Of a stretch of 56,161 nt of DNA, positions 8,887 to 15,530 are shown in pieces. The DNA is from Pseudocalidococcus azoricus BACA0444 (GTDB lineage: Bacteria > Cyanobacteriota > Cyanobacteriia > Thermosynechococcales > Thermosynechococcaceae), in assembly GCF_031729055.1 (NCBI RefSeq), contig NZ_JAVMIP010000020.1:1-56161 (forward strand). Direction: 5' to 3'. The translations under genes and the position numbers were made by a program. Under the pieces are notes generated by a model. It did no database searches and was not told where the DNA came from. It worked only from the letters and a program-made list of their open reading frames with translations. Position 1 is the first letter of the stretch, and every line of letters begins with the position of its first letter.

Positions 8887-9651
8887 CTAAATCCCAGAAC
8901 CGTTGAGAAATTCTTCAATGGCCCGGTCGCGCAAACTACAGCTTGTCTCTAAAAGCTCTCGTTCTAAAGCCCCCGCTACGACAGGAATCTGATCCATGTT
9001 TAATTCAGGCCTGGGTTGGTCAGCTTGCAGGGTTTTGACTTGGGTTTCCAGGGCTTCAATCCGGTCGAGGAGATAACGAATGGCTTTGGCCTCAGAGTCG
9101 GGGAGTTGGCCATGTTCTAGGGGAGCAACCTTGGCCCCAGCCCGATAGACAATCCGCCCCGGAATCCCGACGACTGTGCAATCCGAAGGGACATCCCGCA
9201 GCACCACCGAACCCGCTCCGATCCGCACATTACTGCCAATCAACAAATTCCCTAAGACCTTGGCCCCAGCCCCGACGACAACGTTTTCCCCGAGGGTCGG
9301 ATGGCGTTTGCCGGTTTCTTTACCTGTTCCGCCGAGAGTGACACCTTGGTAAATCAAACAATAGTCGCCAATAATTGCTGTTTCGCCAATCACAACCCCC
9401 ATGCCGTGATCAATAAAGACCCCCTGGCCAATGGTTGCCCCTGGATGGATTTCAATGCCTGTGAACCAGCGAGACACTTGGGATAGGAAGCGGGGAATGA
9501 CTGGCAGGCCCAATGTCCATAACCAATGGGAAATACGGTGCGTCCACAATGCTTGCAGGCCTGGGTAACAAAGTAAAACCTCTAACCAATTTCGGGCTGC
9601 AGGGTCGCGCTCAAAGATAATCCGAAAATCGGCCTGGAGTGATTTGAACAC
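8887..9651 (-). CDS. cysE: Serine O-acetyltransferase
   Basis: 254 residues. N-terminal helical SAT domain followed by left-handed beta-helix hexapeptide repeats (about 70-170: [32 protein letters not shown]). The catalytic His lies in [14 protein letters not shown], and [10 protein letters not shown] is the serine-site loop. It makes O-acetylserine from serine and acetyl-CoA, the first step of cysteine synthesis, in the cytoplasm. The C-terminal stretch after residue 180 is a helix with a Q/E-rich tail. Convergent with the ABC exporter. Confidence 0.92.
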   Translation of the reverse strand: MFKSLQADFRIIFERDPAARNWLEVLLCYPGLQALWTHRISHWLWTLGLPVIPRFLSQVSRWFTGIEIHPGATIGQGVFIDHGMGVVIGETAIIGDYCLIYQGVTLGGTGKETGKRHPTLGENVVVGAGAKVLGNLLIGSNVRIGAGSVVLRDVPSDCTVVGIPGRIVYRAGAKVAPLEHGQLPDSEAKAIRYLLDRIEALETQVKTLQADQPRPELNMDQIPVVAGALERELLETSCSLRDRAIEEFLNGSGI

Positions 9652-9824
9652 CCGGAAAGTCCCTCATAAATGATGGTTGGTGACTCACATTTAAGCTGAA
9701 TCCGTAACCCATTATACCTAAACCCTTTTGCCGCTGTCCTGAATTGACGGAGAAGGATGTTAACGGAAAACGGTAATCGGCCTGTGGCTTAAACCCAACT
9801 TAAATCGCGGCGAAATCTCTAAAA

Positions 9825-10748
9825 CTAGGCCACTTGTTCTTGGCGATTTAATTCCAACTCTGGGCCATTAAATTGTTGATGTAGTTGATTTAGCCGCTCT
9901 TGAATAATCCGATTAATTTCTTGATGACGGGCTAGATCGGCAGGAGATAGATCATCATTGACGAGTCCGGGGGCGGCTTGGAATTTGGCCAGTTGTCGTT
10001 CAAAATAACTGCCAGGATAGCGAATGTATTCTACTGTTTTGCGCTCTAGGTGGGCTTGATGACAAAAGGGCTGCATCCAGGTGGTATAGGCGATATCTTC
10101 GGTGCCGTACTTAAATTCCCGAAAAACTGCATCCTCTGGAAATCCGCCAATAAATTCATGCACCTCTCGCCGGACACAAAGATTGAGCGGAATACTATTT
10201 TCCAAGGCCTTTTGCCAGTGGGGATGGAGCGGATCGCGGGTATAAACACCTGTGCGAACGGCCCCAAAATAGTCTCCCTGGGAATTGCTCTGGGCTATGG
10301 GTTGGTTTAAGACTGAGAAGGCAATAAAGATATGTTCTGGTAAAAATCGGTCATCGCCATCGCAAAAGAACAGGGACTGGGCCTGGGAAAATTTAACCCC
10401 AAAATTGCGAGCTGCGGCCGTACCTAAATTCATCGGAAGCTTGATTAGTTGGTAATTGGGCTTATCTTTAGCAAATTGCTCCACAATCTCCATGGTGTTG
10501 TCCGTAGAGCCGTCATCCACAATCACGACTTCGGTTTGAATTGCGCTGGCCTGGGGGTATTTGTGATCGAAATAGGTAAGACTGGCTTCAATACTCCCTA
10601 AGGTGGCCTGAAGAACATCTCCTCCCCGCTGGGCCATGACGTTATATAGGGGGACAATCACTGCTAGAGAATTGAGTTCCGGCCTGGCCTGGGGCATAAG
10701 AGCAGAATGGTGGATGGATGTCTTCAAGTTTAAGGGCAGAGTCAACAA
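9825..10748 (-). CDS. Glycosyltransferase family 2
   Basis: 307 residues. GT-A fold: nucleotide-sugar motif EVVIVDDGSTDNT (about 74-86), then LPMNLGTAAARNFGV, then the metal-binding DxD equivalent FFCDGDDRF (about 130-138). No transmembrane segment is evident, so a cytosolic enzyme working on polysaccharide or glycolipid is likely; donor and acceptor are unknown. The 17-residue lead before Met18 (MPQARPEL) may be non-coding and the true start may be there. Transcribed away from tRNA-Glu. Confidence 0.8.
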   Translation of the reverse strand: MLTLPLNLKTSIHHSALMPQARPELNSLAVIVPLYNVMAQRGGDVLQATLGSIEASLTYFDHKYPQASAIQTEVVIVDDGSTDNTMEIVEQFAKDKPNYQLIKLPMNLGTAAARNFGVKFSQAQSLFFCDGDDRFLPEHIFIAFSVLNQPIAQSNSQGDYFGAVRTGVYTRDPLHPHWQKALENSIPLNLCVRREVHEFIGGFPEDAVFREFKYGTEDIAYTTWMQPFCHQAHLERKTVEYIRYPGSYFERQLAKFQAAPGLVNDDLSPADLARHQEINRIIQERLNQLHQQFNGPELELNRQEQVA

Positions 10749-10821
10749 AGTTTATGCAAACACCAGGCCAGGAATTGACAAGTGTACGGGAGTTAGTTAA
10801 CGTAATAAATGCTGAGTTTTT

Positions 10822-10894
10822 GCCCCCATCGTCTAGAGGCCTAGGACACCTCCCTTTCACGGAGGCGACGGGGATTCGAATTCCCCTGGGGGTA
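10822..10894 (+). tRNA. trnE: tRNA-Glu (anticodon TTC)
   Basis: 73 nt: acceptor GCCCCCA (10822-10828) with TGGGGGT (10887-10893) including a G-U first pair, discriminator A; anticodon stem CCTCC/GGAGG with loop CTTTCAC, anticodon TTC at 10856-10858; T-arm GGGGA TTCGAAT TCCCC. No encoded CCA. In cyanobacteria charged tRNA-Glu also feeds tetrapyrrole synthesis. It sits 145 bp before an integrase gene on the same strand, the usual position of a tRNA used as integration target. Confidence 0.95.
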
Positions 10895-10910
10895 TTACCC
10901 AATGGCAAAA

Positions 10911-10933
10911 TTAGGCAACGAAGTTAAGCCTAA
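10911..10933. repeat. TTAGGC/GCCTAA inverted repeat between tRNA-Glu and integrase
   Basis: TTAGGC (10911-10916) and GCCTAA (10928-10933) form a 6-bp inverted repeat with an 11-base spacer. It may be a weak terminator-like hairpin for the tRNA or a core-type recombinase site; TTAGGC-like words recur at 11022-11027 (CTAGGC) and 11034-11039 just before the integrase start. Function not provable from sequence. Confidence 0.3.
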
Positions 10934-10979
10934 AGCACGCTCTCTGATTAAGTTCTGAGAGTTGTAACGGATTATTAAA

Positions 10980-11019
10980 TGCACCTAGATGTACCTGGAT
11001 ATACTTGGATGTACCTAAA
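10980..11019 (+). repeat. Four tandem 10-bp repeats before the integrase gene
   Basis: Four head-to-tail units with consensus TGTACCTGGA: TGCACCTAGA (10980), TGTACCTGGA (10990), TATACTTGGA (11000), TGTACCTAAA (11010). They end 20 bp before the integrase ATG. A 10-bp period places each unit on the same DNA face, as expected for cooperative protein binding, for example arm-type integrase sites or an operator. Confidence 0.7.
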
Positions 11020-11039
11020 AAACTAGGCAAACTTTAGGC

Positions 11040-12143
11040 ATGAGTCTAAGTCGCATAAACCAGGCCAATGGCCGCCTGAAGTCATCCAAGGTGGGGGTGC
11101 AAATTCAAGCACAGGGTGATCGGTTATATCTGCGGGCCACGTTGCCGAGTAAGTCAGGAGATAAGCCAGCGCACCAGCAACGAATCGCTTTAGGCGTTAT
11201 GGCAAACCCGGCCGGGGTCAGTTTTGCTGAGAAAGAAGCCCGCAAGGTTGGCCTGATGTTGGCAGAAAATACCTTTACCTGGGATAAATATCAGAAGCAA
11301 TCACGGCCCGATCAGGTGAGCGACTGGATAGAACGATTTGAAGCTCACTATTTCAAAACCAGGGAGAGAAACGATAAAACCTTGACTACCTGGAAGGGGG
11401 ACTATCTGAAAATTCTGAAGTTGCTGCCCCAAGAGCAGCCCTTGACCGTTGAAGCATTGCGGGCCGTGATTGACTCTACCCCACTGAACAGCAAAACCCG
11501 GAAGCGGGCCTGCATGGTGGCTAGTGCGTTGGCCAAGTTTGCTGAGTTGCCCCTGGACGTTCAAGGCCTGGGGGGGAACTACTCCCCTAAAAGAACATCC
11601 CCTAGAGAGATTCCAGAGGATGCCTTGATTGCTGAGTGTTGGGAGAAGTTGAGTAACCCGGCCTGGCGGTGGGTTTATGGGATGCTGGCCACTTACGGGC
11701 TGAGGCCCCATGAAGTTTTTCGATTGAACCTGGACGCTATCCGTAGCGGTTCTCTGGTGCTTGAAGTTCAGGAAAACACTAAAACTGGATTTAGGCGGGT
11801 TTGGCCGTGCTATCCAGAGTGGTTTGAGCAATTCAACTTGTCTCAGGTGATTTTGCCCCCTGTGGATGCCAGCCGGTCTAATACCAGGGTGGGGGAAAGC
11901 TGCACTAAATACCTGAGTGAGAAATTGCCATTTAAGCCCTATGACCTCCGGCACGCGTGGGCTATTAGAACCCTTAGCTTTGGGCTTGACATTACCCTGG
12001 CTGCACAACAGATGGGTCATTCTGTGCAAACCCACTCTGAGACTTACCACCACTGGATTAGTGATCAAGTTCATCAGCGGGCTTTTGAGACTCTGATGTT
12101 GAGGCCTGATCGTCCTCTACCTCCCATTCTTCACTTTGAATGA
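11040..12143 (+). CDS. Tyrosine recombinase / integrase
   Basis: 367 residues. N-terminal arm/core-binding region (about 1-185) and C-terminal catalytic domain (about 190-345). Catalytic residues visible: R222 in GLRPHEVF, K248, R304 in YDLRHAWAIR (the first His of HxxR is Tyr301), H327 in QQMGHSVQ and nucleophile Y336 in SETYHHWI. It probably integrates and excises the small element downstream of tRNA-Glu. ATG at 11040. The 3' end overlaps by 86 bp the opposing small gene at 12058-12255. It contains several copies of the core CAGGCC word, so the gene may be old in this lineage. Confidence 0.9.
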   Translation: MSLSRINQANGRLKSSKVGVQIQAQGDRLYLRATLPSKSGDKPAHQQRIALGVMANPAGVSFAEKEARKVGLMLAENTFTWDKYQKQSRPDQVSDWIERFEAHYFKTRERNDKTLTTWKGDYLKILKLLPQEQPLTVEALRAVIDSTPLNSKTRKRACMVASALAKFAELPLDVQGLGGNYSPKRTSPREIPEDALIAECWEKLSNPAWRWVYGMLATYGLRPHEVFRLNLDAIRSGSLVLEVQENTKTGFRRVWPCYPEWFEQFNLSQVILPPVDASRSNTRVGESCTKYLSEKLPFKPYDLRHAWAIRTLSFGLDITLAAQQMGHSVQTHSETYHHWISDQVHQRAFETLMLRPDRPLPPILHFE

Positions 12144-12255
12144 AACCGTAGCCACTACAATCAGGACAGTGAAAAGCCTGTAAGGATTCTCCCCCAAAAT
12201 AACTGCTTAAGTTTCTATAAACTACTCCCGTTCCATTACAAGTTACGCAATGCAT
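12058..12255 (-). CDS. Small zinc-ribbon-like protein (CxxC repeats)
   Basis: 65 residues starting MHCVTCNGTGVVYR. It has two CxxC pairs, C3-VT-C6 with NGTG and later HCPDCSGYGF, spaced like the CxxCxGxG units of DnaJ zinc fingers, so a small zinc-binding protein is likely. The tail is acidic. ATG at 12255 has AGGAG eight bases upstream. Last gene of the minus-strand small-gene operon; its 3' part lies antisense to the integrase 3' end. Function unknown; a DNA- or protein-binding accessory of the element is a guess. Confidence 0.6.
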   Translation of the reverse strand: MHCVTCNGTGVVYRNLSSYFGGESLQAFHCPDCSGYGFIQSEEWEVEDDQASTSESQKPADELDH

Positions 12256-12266
12256 GATCGTTTCTC

Positions 12267-12464
12267 CTAATCTAAAAGTTCCATCTGCATAATGCCGTTG
12301 CTCAGCTGCTTCTCAATCCACTGATCCACCTGTTTCTCCAAGTTTTTAGACTCAGCCAAAGCCCCCCTAGATCGAGTGCGGAAATAGCGTTTTTGCAATT
12401 CACGCATTTTGTAAACAGTGGTTATAAACTTTTCAATTTCTTGAATCAAATCTTCTTCCATCAT
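12267..12464 (-). CDS. Small helical protein of the element
   Basis: 65 residues from ATG 12464 (MMEEDLIQEIEKF). The frame is open upstream, but this ATG overlaps the stop of the preceding gene as ATGA and is served by GGAG, so it is the likely start. The protein is charged and helical (coiled-coil-like), with no recognised domain. The sequence GGAGAAACGAT before its start is repeated before the next gene's ATG, suggesting a duplicated translation-initiation region. Confidence 0.55.
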   Translation of the reverse strand: MMEEDLIQEIEKFITTVYKMRELQKRYFRTRSRGALAESKNLEKQVDQWIEKQLSNGIMQMELLD

Positions 12465-12667
12465 CGTTTCTCCAGTGGTGTATTTAGTGCTTTCAAACAG
12501 TTGTTGATGTGCCATTGATAGGTCGGTCTAGCAGCATTGGAACGGGAAATGATCCGATAGTGTTGGCCAAGCTTTAAGAATCCGTCTTTTCTTAGTTGCC
12601 TGAGTTGCCGGGGGGAGATGTCCAGGGCTTGACTTGCTTGAGATGTGTTCATCCAATTTGTTGCCAT
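12461..12667 (-). CDS. Excisionase-like helix-turn-helix protein
   Basis: 68 residues from ATG 12667 (MATNWMNTSQASQALDISPR). Residues about 6-40 form a winged/MerR-like helix-turn-helix (SQASQALDISPRQLRQLRKDG) as in phage Xis and torI-type excisionases, followed by a basic stretch. The start is supported by TAGGAGCATTTATG. The open frame runs further upstream but through a terminator hairpin, so the long version is not real. It is likely the directionality factor for the tyrosine integrase. Overlaps the next gene by 4 bp (ATGA). Confidence 0.6.
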   Translation of the reverse strand: MATNWMNTSQASQALDISPRQLRQLRKDGFLKLGQHYRIISRSNAARPTYQWHINNCLKALNTPLEKR

Positions 12668-12673
12668 AAATGC

Positions 12674-12710
12674 TCCTAAAAAAAGAGGGGATGCTAGGAG
12701 CAACATCCCC
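12674..12710 (-). terminator. Intrinsic terminator / attenuator in front of the excisionase-like gene
   Basis: Minus-strand RNA: stem GGGGATG (12710-12704) with CATCCCC (12693-12687), 10-nt loop TTGCTCCTAG, then TCTTTTTTT. It is a textbook intrinsic terminator, yet the U-tract abuts the AGGAG of the excisionase-like gene. The loop bases TGCTCCTA are perfectly complementary (8 bp) to TAGGAGCA containing that ribosome site. It can act as terminator of the upstream gene and as switch for the downstream gene. Confidence 0.7.
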
Positions 12711-12711
12711 A

Positions 12712-12732
12712 CTACAAAAGGGACTTAACCAT
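12712..12732 (-). CDS. Possible six-residue leader peptide before the attenuator
   Basis: ATG at 12732 encodes MVKSLL and stops with TAG (12714-12712) right at the foot of the terminator hairpin. No clear ribosome site is seen. It is listed because a ribosome stopping there would disturb the hairpin; chance is quite possible. Confidence 0.15.
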   Translation of the reverse strand: MVKSLL

Positions 12733-12778
12733 GCACAACTAGCCTTTTAACGGCGTGCTAAGGCCTCAAGTTTTACCA

Positions 12779-12838
12779 ATCGCTTTTTCGTATAGCTTCT
12801 CTATCTATGTCCTCCTTTTGGTTCAAATAAAAAGCGAT
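12779..12838 (-). repeat. 10-bp inverted repeat in the leader of the excisionase-like gene
   Basis: ATCGCTTTTT (12779-12788) and AAAAAGCGAT (12829-12838) are perfect inverted copies 40 bases apart. On the minus strand the enclosed RNA contains AAGGAGGA, a strong ribosome-site-like sequence with no start codon after it. Together with the terminator it makes the 150-nt gap between the two small genes look like a structured RNA leader. Confidence 0.5.
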
Positions 12839-12858
12839 ACTGTTGGGCAAGCTCGTAT

Positions 12859-13125
12859 TTAGTCATCTAATTGTTTCTTTATAGATTCATAAAAAGAAGA
12901 CATTTCATCTTTAATCCTTTCCACAAAATCAACAATTCCCTTCATGCGGTTTACGGCATCAGATAGTTTCTTTATCTGGATATAGGCGATTTCCTCTCCA
13001 GTTAAATACGAAAATTCAGGCTCATTGCTGCAAGCATCACAAAGATGATTCAATCTATCTGAAAGACATAATGATTGAATTTCATTGTCAATGTTTTGTA
13101 TCCGTTGGAAATCATTATATTTCAT
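12859..13125 (-). CDS. Small unknown protein of the element
   Basis: 88 residues from ATG 13125 (MKYNDFQRIQNIDNEI), chosen because TTGGAG sits eight bases before it; the frame extends nine codons further upstream without a ribosome site. The protein is helical, has three Cys (one after LNHL as CDAC) and a coiled-coil C-terminal half. No family recognised. Base composition is more AT-rich than flanking core genes and the CAGGCC word is absent, consistent with acquired DNA. Confidence 0.55.
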   Translation of the reverse strand: MKYNDFQRIQNIDNEIQSLCLSDRLNHLCDACSNEPEFSYLTGEEIAYIQIKKLSDAVNRMKGIVDFVERIKDEMSSFYESIKKQLDD

Positions 13126-13186
13126 GGTTTTAACTCCAAAAATTACAAACAAAAACAGGCCCCCTAGTGAGAGGCCTGAGCGTGGT

Positions 13187-13584
13187 TCAATCCAAATCTG
13201 CTTTTTCGATTTCTTGACAGATTGCTTCTAGTTGTTGTCGGTTTGACTCGGTGGGGTTGACGAGGTACGAAAAGAGCGCAAAATCTCGTCTAGCCTGGCG
13301 TTGCTTGCTTCTAGCTTTTTCAGCCGCTTCCAAGTTTCTAATCCACCACCTAATGCCAAAATCCACCAAAGCCACCATGAGGGTTGCGGTGAATAGCCAG
13401 AAACTCCAGTCTCGGAGGGTGATGGGTGGGAGTTTTGGGGGGAAGTCTGTTGCGTCATAAAACCTCAATGCCGCAGTTGCAGCGATCAGGACAGTAAGCA
13501 GGGTGGGGGGAATCTGCCTAAATTTGAGCTCCTCTGCTGCTTTAGTGAGGGATTTTATTTTGGGATATCGCTAATTTCTTGCAT
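13187..13584 (-). CDS. Small membrane protein, probably read by -1 frameshift (or frameshifted gene)
   Basis: ATG at 13584 opens MQEISDIPK and meets TAA at 13557-13555. The -1 frame at exactly that point is open for about 123 codons to 13187: IKSLTKAAEELKFRQIPP..., two hydrophobic segments (about TLLTVLIAATAAL and WSFWLFTATLMVALVDFG), then a charged coiled-coil tail ending EAICQEIEKADLD. The bases at the join are C CCA AAA (13564-13558), a textbook slippery heptamer in the zero frame. The -1 frame itself has no ATG or GTG before the first membrane segment. Alternatives are a one-base indel in the A-run or initiation at TTG 13468. The joined protein would have about 132 residues; function unknown, holin- or phage-like in look only. 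Confidence 0.45.
13228..13458 (-). CDS. Embedded overlapping ORF, small membrane protein
   Basis: 76 residues in a different frame within the preceding gene: ATG 13458 preceded by GAGG at good spacing. Pro/Ser-rich N-terminus, a Trp-rich membrane segment (WWLWWILALGGG) and a charged helix (WKRLKKLEASNARLDEILRS). Its start signal is better than any in the overlapping frame, but the overlapping frame looks more protein-like at its C-terminus. Either frame or both may be used. Confidence 0.35.
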   Translation of the reverse strand: MTQQTSPQNSHPSPSETGVSGYSPQPSWWLWWILALGGGLETWKRLKKLEASNARLDEILRSFRTSSTPPSQTDNN

Positions 13585-13696
13585 ACCCACGAGAAGAATG
13601 GTGGAAAGAATTGATAAGGATGGAAAAATGATTTGGAGAAGTCAGAAGACTGCGAAGGAGCAACTAAGAGGAATAGTCCTAGGTAATGAGATAAAG

Positions 13697-14182
13697 CTAG
13701 GCACTCAAGGAATTAATATCAGCCAAAATTTGAGTCGGATGGGTTTCCGGTTTAACCTTTTGATAAATTTTGGCAATGTTGCCCTCAGGATCAATTAAAA
13801 ATGTATTTCGGTAGATGCCAGTGAACTCTTTACCCATGAATTTTTTGGGGCCAAAGCTTTCATAGGCAGTGGCAACTTGGGCATCTGGATCTGATAGCAG
13901 TGGGAAGGGTAAACTTAACTTTTCGGAAAATTTCTTGTGGGACTTCGTATCATCAGCGCTGACACCCAAGACGATCACATTGCGGCGTTTCAGTTCGGCA
14001 AAAATATCTCGAAATCCACAGGCTTCTTTGGTACAGCCAGGGGTATTATCACGGGGATAAAAGTAAAGCACAACCCAAATTCCCCGTAAATCTGCAAGTT
14101 TGACGAGGTTGCCGTCGGTATCAATCAGACTAAAGTCAGGGGCGGGTTGGGCAGTTACCAGAGCCATAGAACAGGTATTCAA
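13697..14182 (-). CDS. bcp: Peroxiredoxin, BCP/PrxQ type
   Basis: 161 residues, thioredoxin fold. Peroxidatic Cys in PRDNTPGCTKEACGFRD (about C49), with the second Cys five residues later, the arrangement of PrxQ/BCP enzymes that form an intramolecular disulfide and are reduced by thioredoxin. It detoxifies hydroperoxides in the cytoplasm. The frame starts with ATG 14182 (MNTCSMALV); Met6 is an alternative start. The amine oxidase gene lies 18 bp upstream on the same strand. Confidence 0.92.
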   Translation of the reverse strand: MNTCSMALVTAQPAPDFSLIDTDGNLVKLADLRGIWVVLYFYPRDNTPGCTKEACGFRDIFAELKRRNVIVLGVSADDTKSHKKFSEKLSLPFPLLSDPDAQVATAYESFGPKKFMGKEFTGIYRNTFLIDPEGNIAKIYQKVKPETHPTQILADINSLSA

Positions 14183-14200
14183 ACGAAGAACTACTCTAGA

Positions 14201-15487
14201 TCATAACGAGGATGTCAAGGCCTGGAGAATTTCCCCAGCAGCCCGTTGTCCAGTTTCAATGGCTCCATGAACGGTGGCCGGATTACTGTGCGTGACAGTT
14301 GCTTCGCCCGCAAAATACAGGGTTTTCTCCAGGGGTTGAGCCAGGTGATCGCGCAGGCCAAAGGCTCCGGGAGGAACCGAACTATACCCGCCTCGAGCCC
14401 AGGGATCGGTTGTCCAGTTGATGTTGCGGGCTTTTTGAAAGAGGTGGCGGGGTTGCTCATTCCCAAAGATTCGACATAGATCTGCCAGGCCCTGCTCAAT
14501 CAGTTCGGCTTCAGTTTGGTTAAATAAATGAGTTGCCCGTTCTCCACCAATAAATGCGGTTAAAACTGGCGGAAATCCAGGCCGGTGATAACTGGGACTC
14601 CACCAAACCATCATTGGCCCTAAGGACATGAATAAACTGGTCTCAGGTGCCCAAAATATCTCACGAAAGATCATTTGCAGCTTCATGGCTGGGCCCACAT
14701 GGAGAGATTGAATTGCCTGTTGTTTGTCTGTTGGCAGGGGTGGATAAAACTGGGGAATTCCTTGTTGGAGGAGGGCTAGGGGGATGGTAATAATCACTTG
14801 CGGGGCCTGGTAGGTGCGGGTATTGGTTTGGATGGTGACGTGATTGGGCTGCCAAGTAATAGTGTCCACGGCCTGGTTGTAATGAATATCTAAGCCTTGG
14901 GTTAATTGCTGAATTAAGGCTTGATAGCCGGCCTGAATCCGAAAATTATCATCCCCAGCATGATGCACCCGACATTCATGGATCAGTTCTTGTAAGCTGA
15001 GTTGGTCGGCCGAAGTTAAATATAAATGTCCTTGAAATTGATCGGCAAATTCTTTGGCTACTGGAGGCATTTTAATTTGATTTAACCAGGCCCGTAGGGA
15101 GCAATCGGGTTCTGGCCAAGGCAACTGAGGAAAGTCCTGATATTCTAAATCAAAGAATCGCTGAAACCCTGGCCAGGTCTTGACTGTTTCGTAGGGATAC
15201 AGTTGGTTATTAACCTCAAAGGCATAGGTTTGATAGCGGGGAATTTGAATCGTTTCTGCTCGGTTAATCCAATCCCAGGTGATGGCTTGATCCCCATGAA
15301 TAAATTCAGCCCCATTTTCAATCGGCACTCCTAACCAATCGGTATCTGTCCAAACCCGCCCCCCAGGCCTGTGCCGCGCCTCTAAGACTAAGACCTGTTG
15401 CCCGGCCTGGTGTAATTTTTGCGCCGCCGCCAGACCCGCTACTCCTGCCCCGATGACGATCACATCTGCATCCATTAAATCTGTCAT
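14201..15487 (-). CDS. FAD-dependent amine oxidase
   Basis: 428 residues. N-terminal dinucleotide-binding motif VIVIGAGVAGLAAAQKL followed by E-R of the second FAD signature (LEARHRPGGRVWTD), and the C-terminal FAD motif LYFAGEATVTHSNPATVHGA. This is the flavin monoamine oxidase/polyamine oxidase family (PF01593). Candidate substrates are polyamines or aromatic amino acids; sequence alone does not decide. Probably co-transcribed with bcp, which could remove the peroxide it makes (inference). Confidence 0.88.
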   Translation of the reverse strand: MTDLMDADVIVIGAGVAGLAAAQKLHQAGQQVLVLEARHRPGGRVWTDTDWLGVPIENGAEFIHGDQAITWDWINRAETIQIPRYQTYAFEVNNQLYPYETVKTWPGFQRFFDLEYQDFPQLPWPEPDCSLRAWLNQIKMPPVAKEFADQFQGHLYLTSADQLSLQELIHECRVHHAGDDNFRIQAGYQALIQQLTQGLDIHYNQAVDTITWQPNHVTIQTNTRTYQAPQVIITIPLALLQQGIPQFYPPLPTDKQQAIQSLHVGPAMKLQMIFREIFWAPETSLFMSLGPMMVWWSPSYHRPGFPPVLTAFIGGERATHLFNQTEAELIEQGLADLCRIFGNEQPRHLFQKARNINWTTDPWARGGYSSVPPGAFGLRDHLAQPLEKTLYFAGEATVTHSNPATVHGAIETGQRAAGEILQALTSSL

Positions 15488-15530
15488 AGTCTAGAACTGT
15501 GGGTGAGAACTTGAAGTAGTCCCCTGGGGG

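Noticed and set aside
10875..13700. Direct duplication of the tRNA-Glu 3' end as right att site
   Set aside because: No second copy of 15 or more bases of the tRNA end was found downstream; shared CTAGGCA words near 11022 and 13690 are too short.
13598..13798. 66-codon plus-strand frame between the small element and bcp
   Set aside because: Its second half is antisense to bcp, it has only a weak ribosome site and no recognisable sequence.
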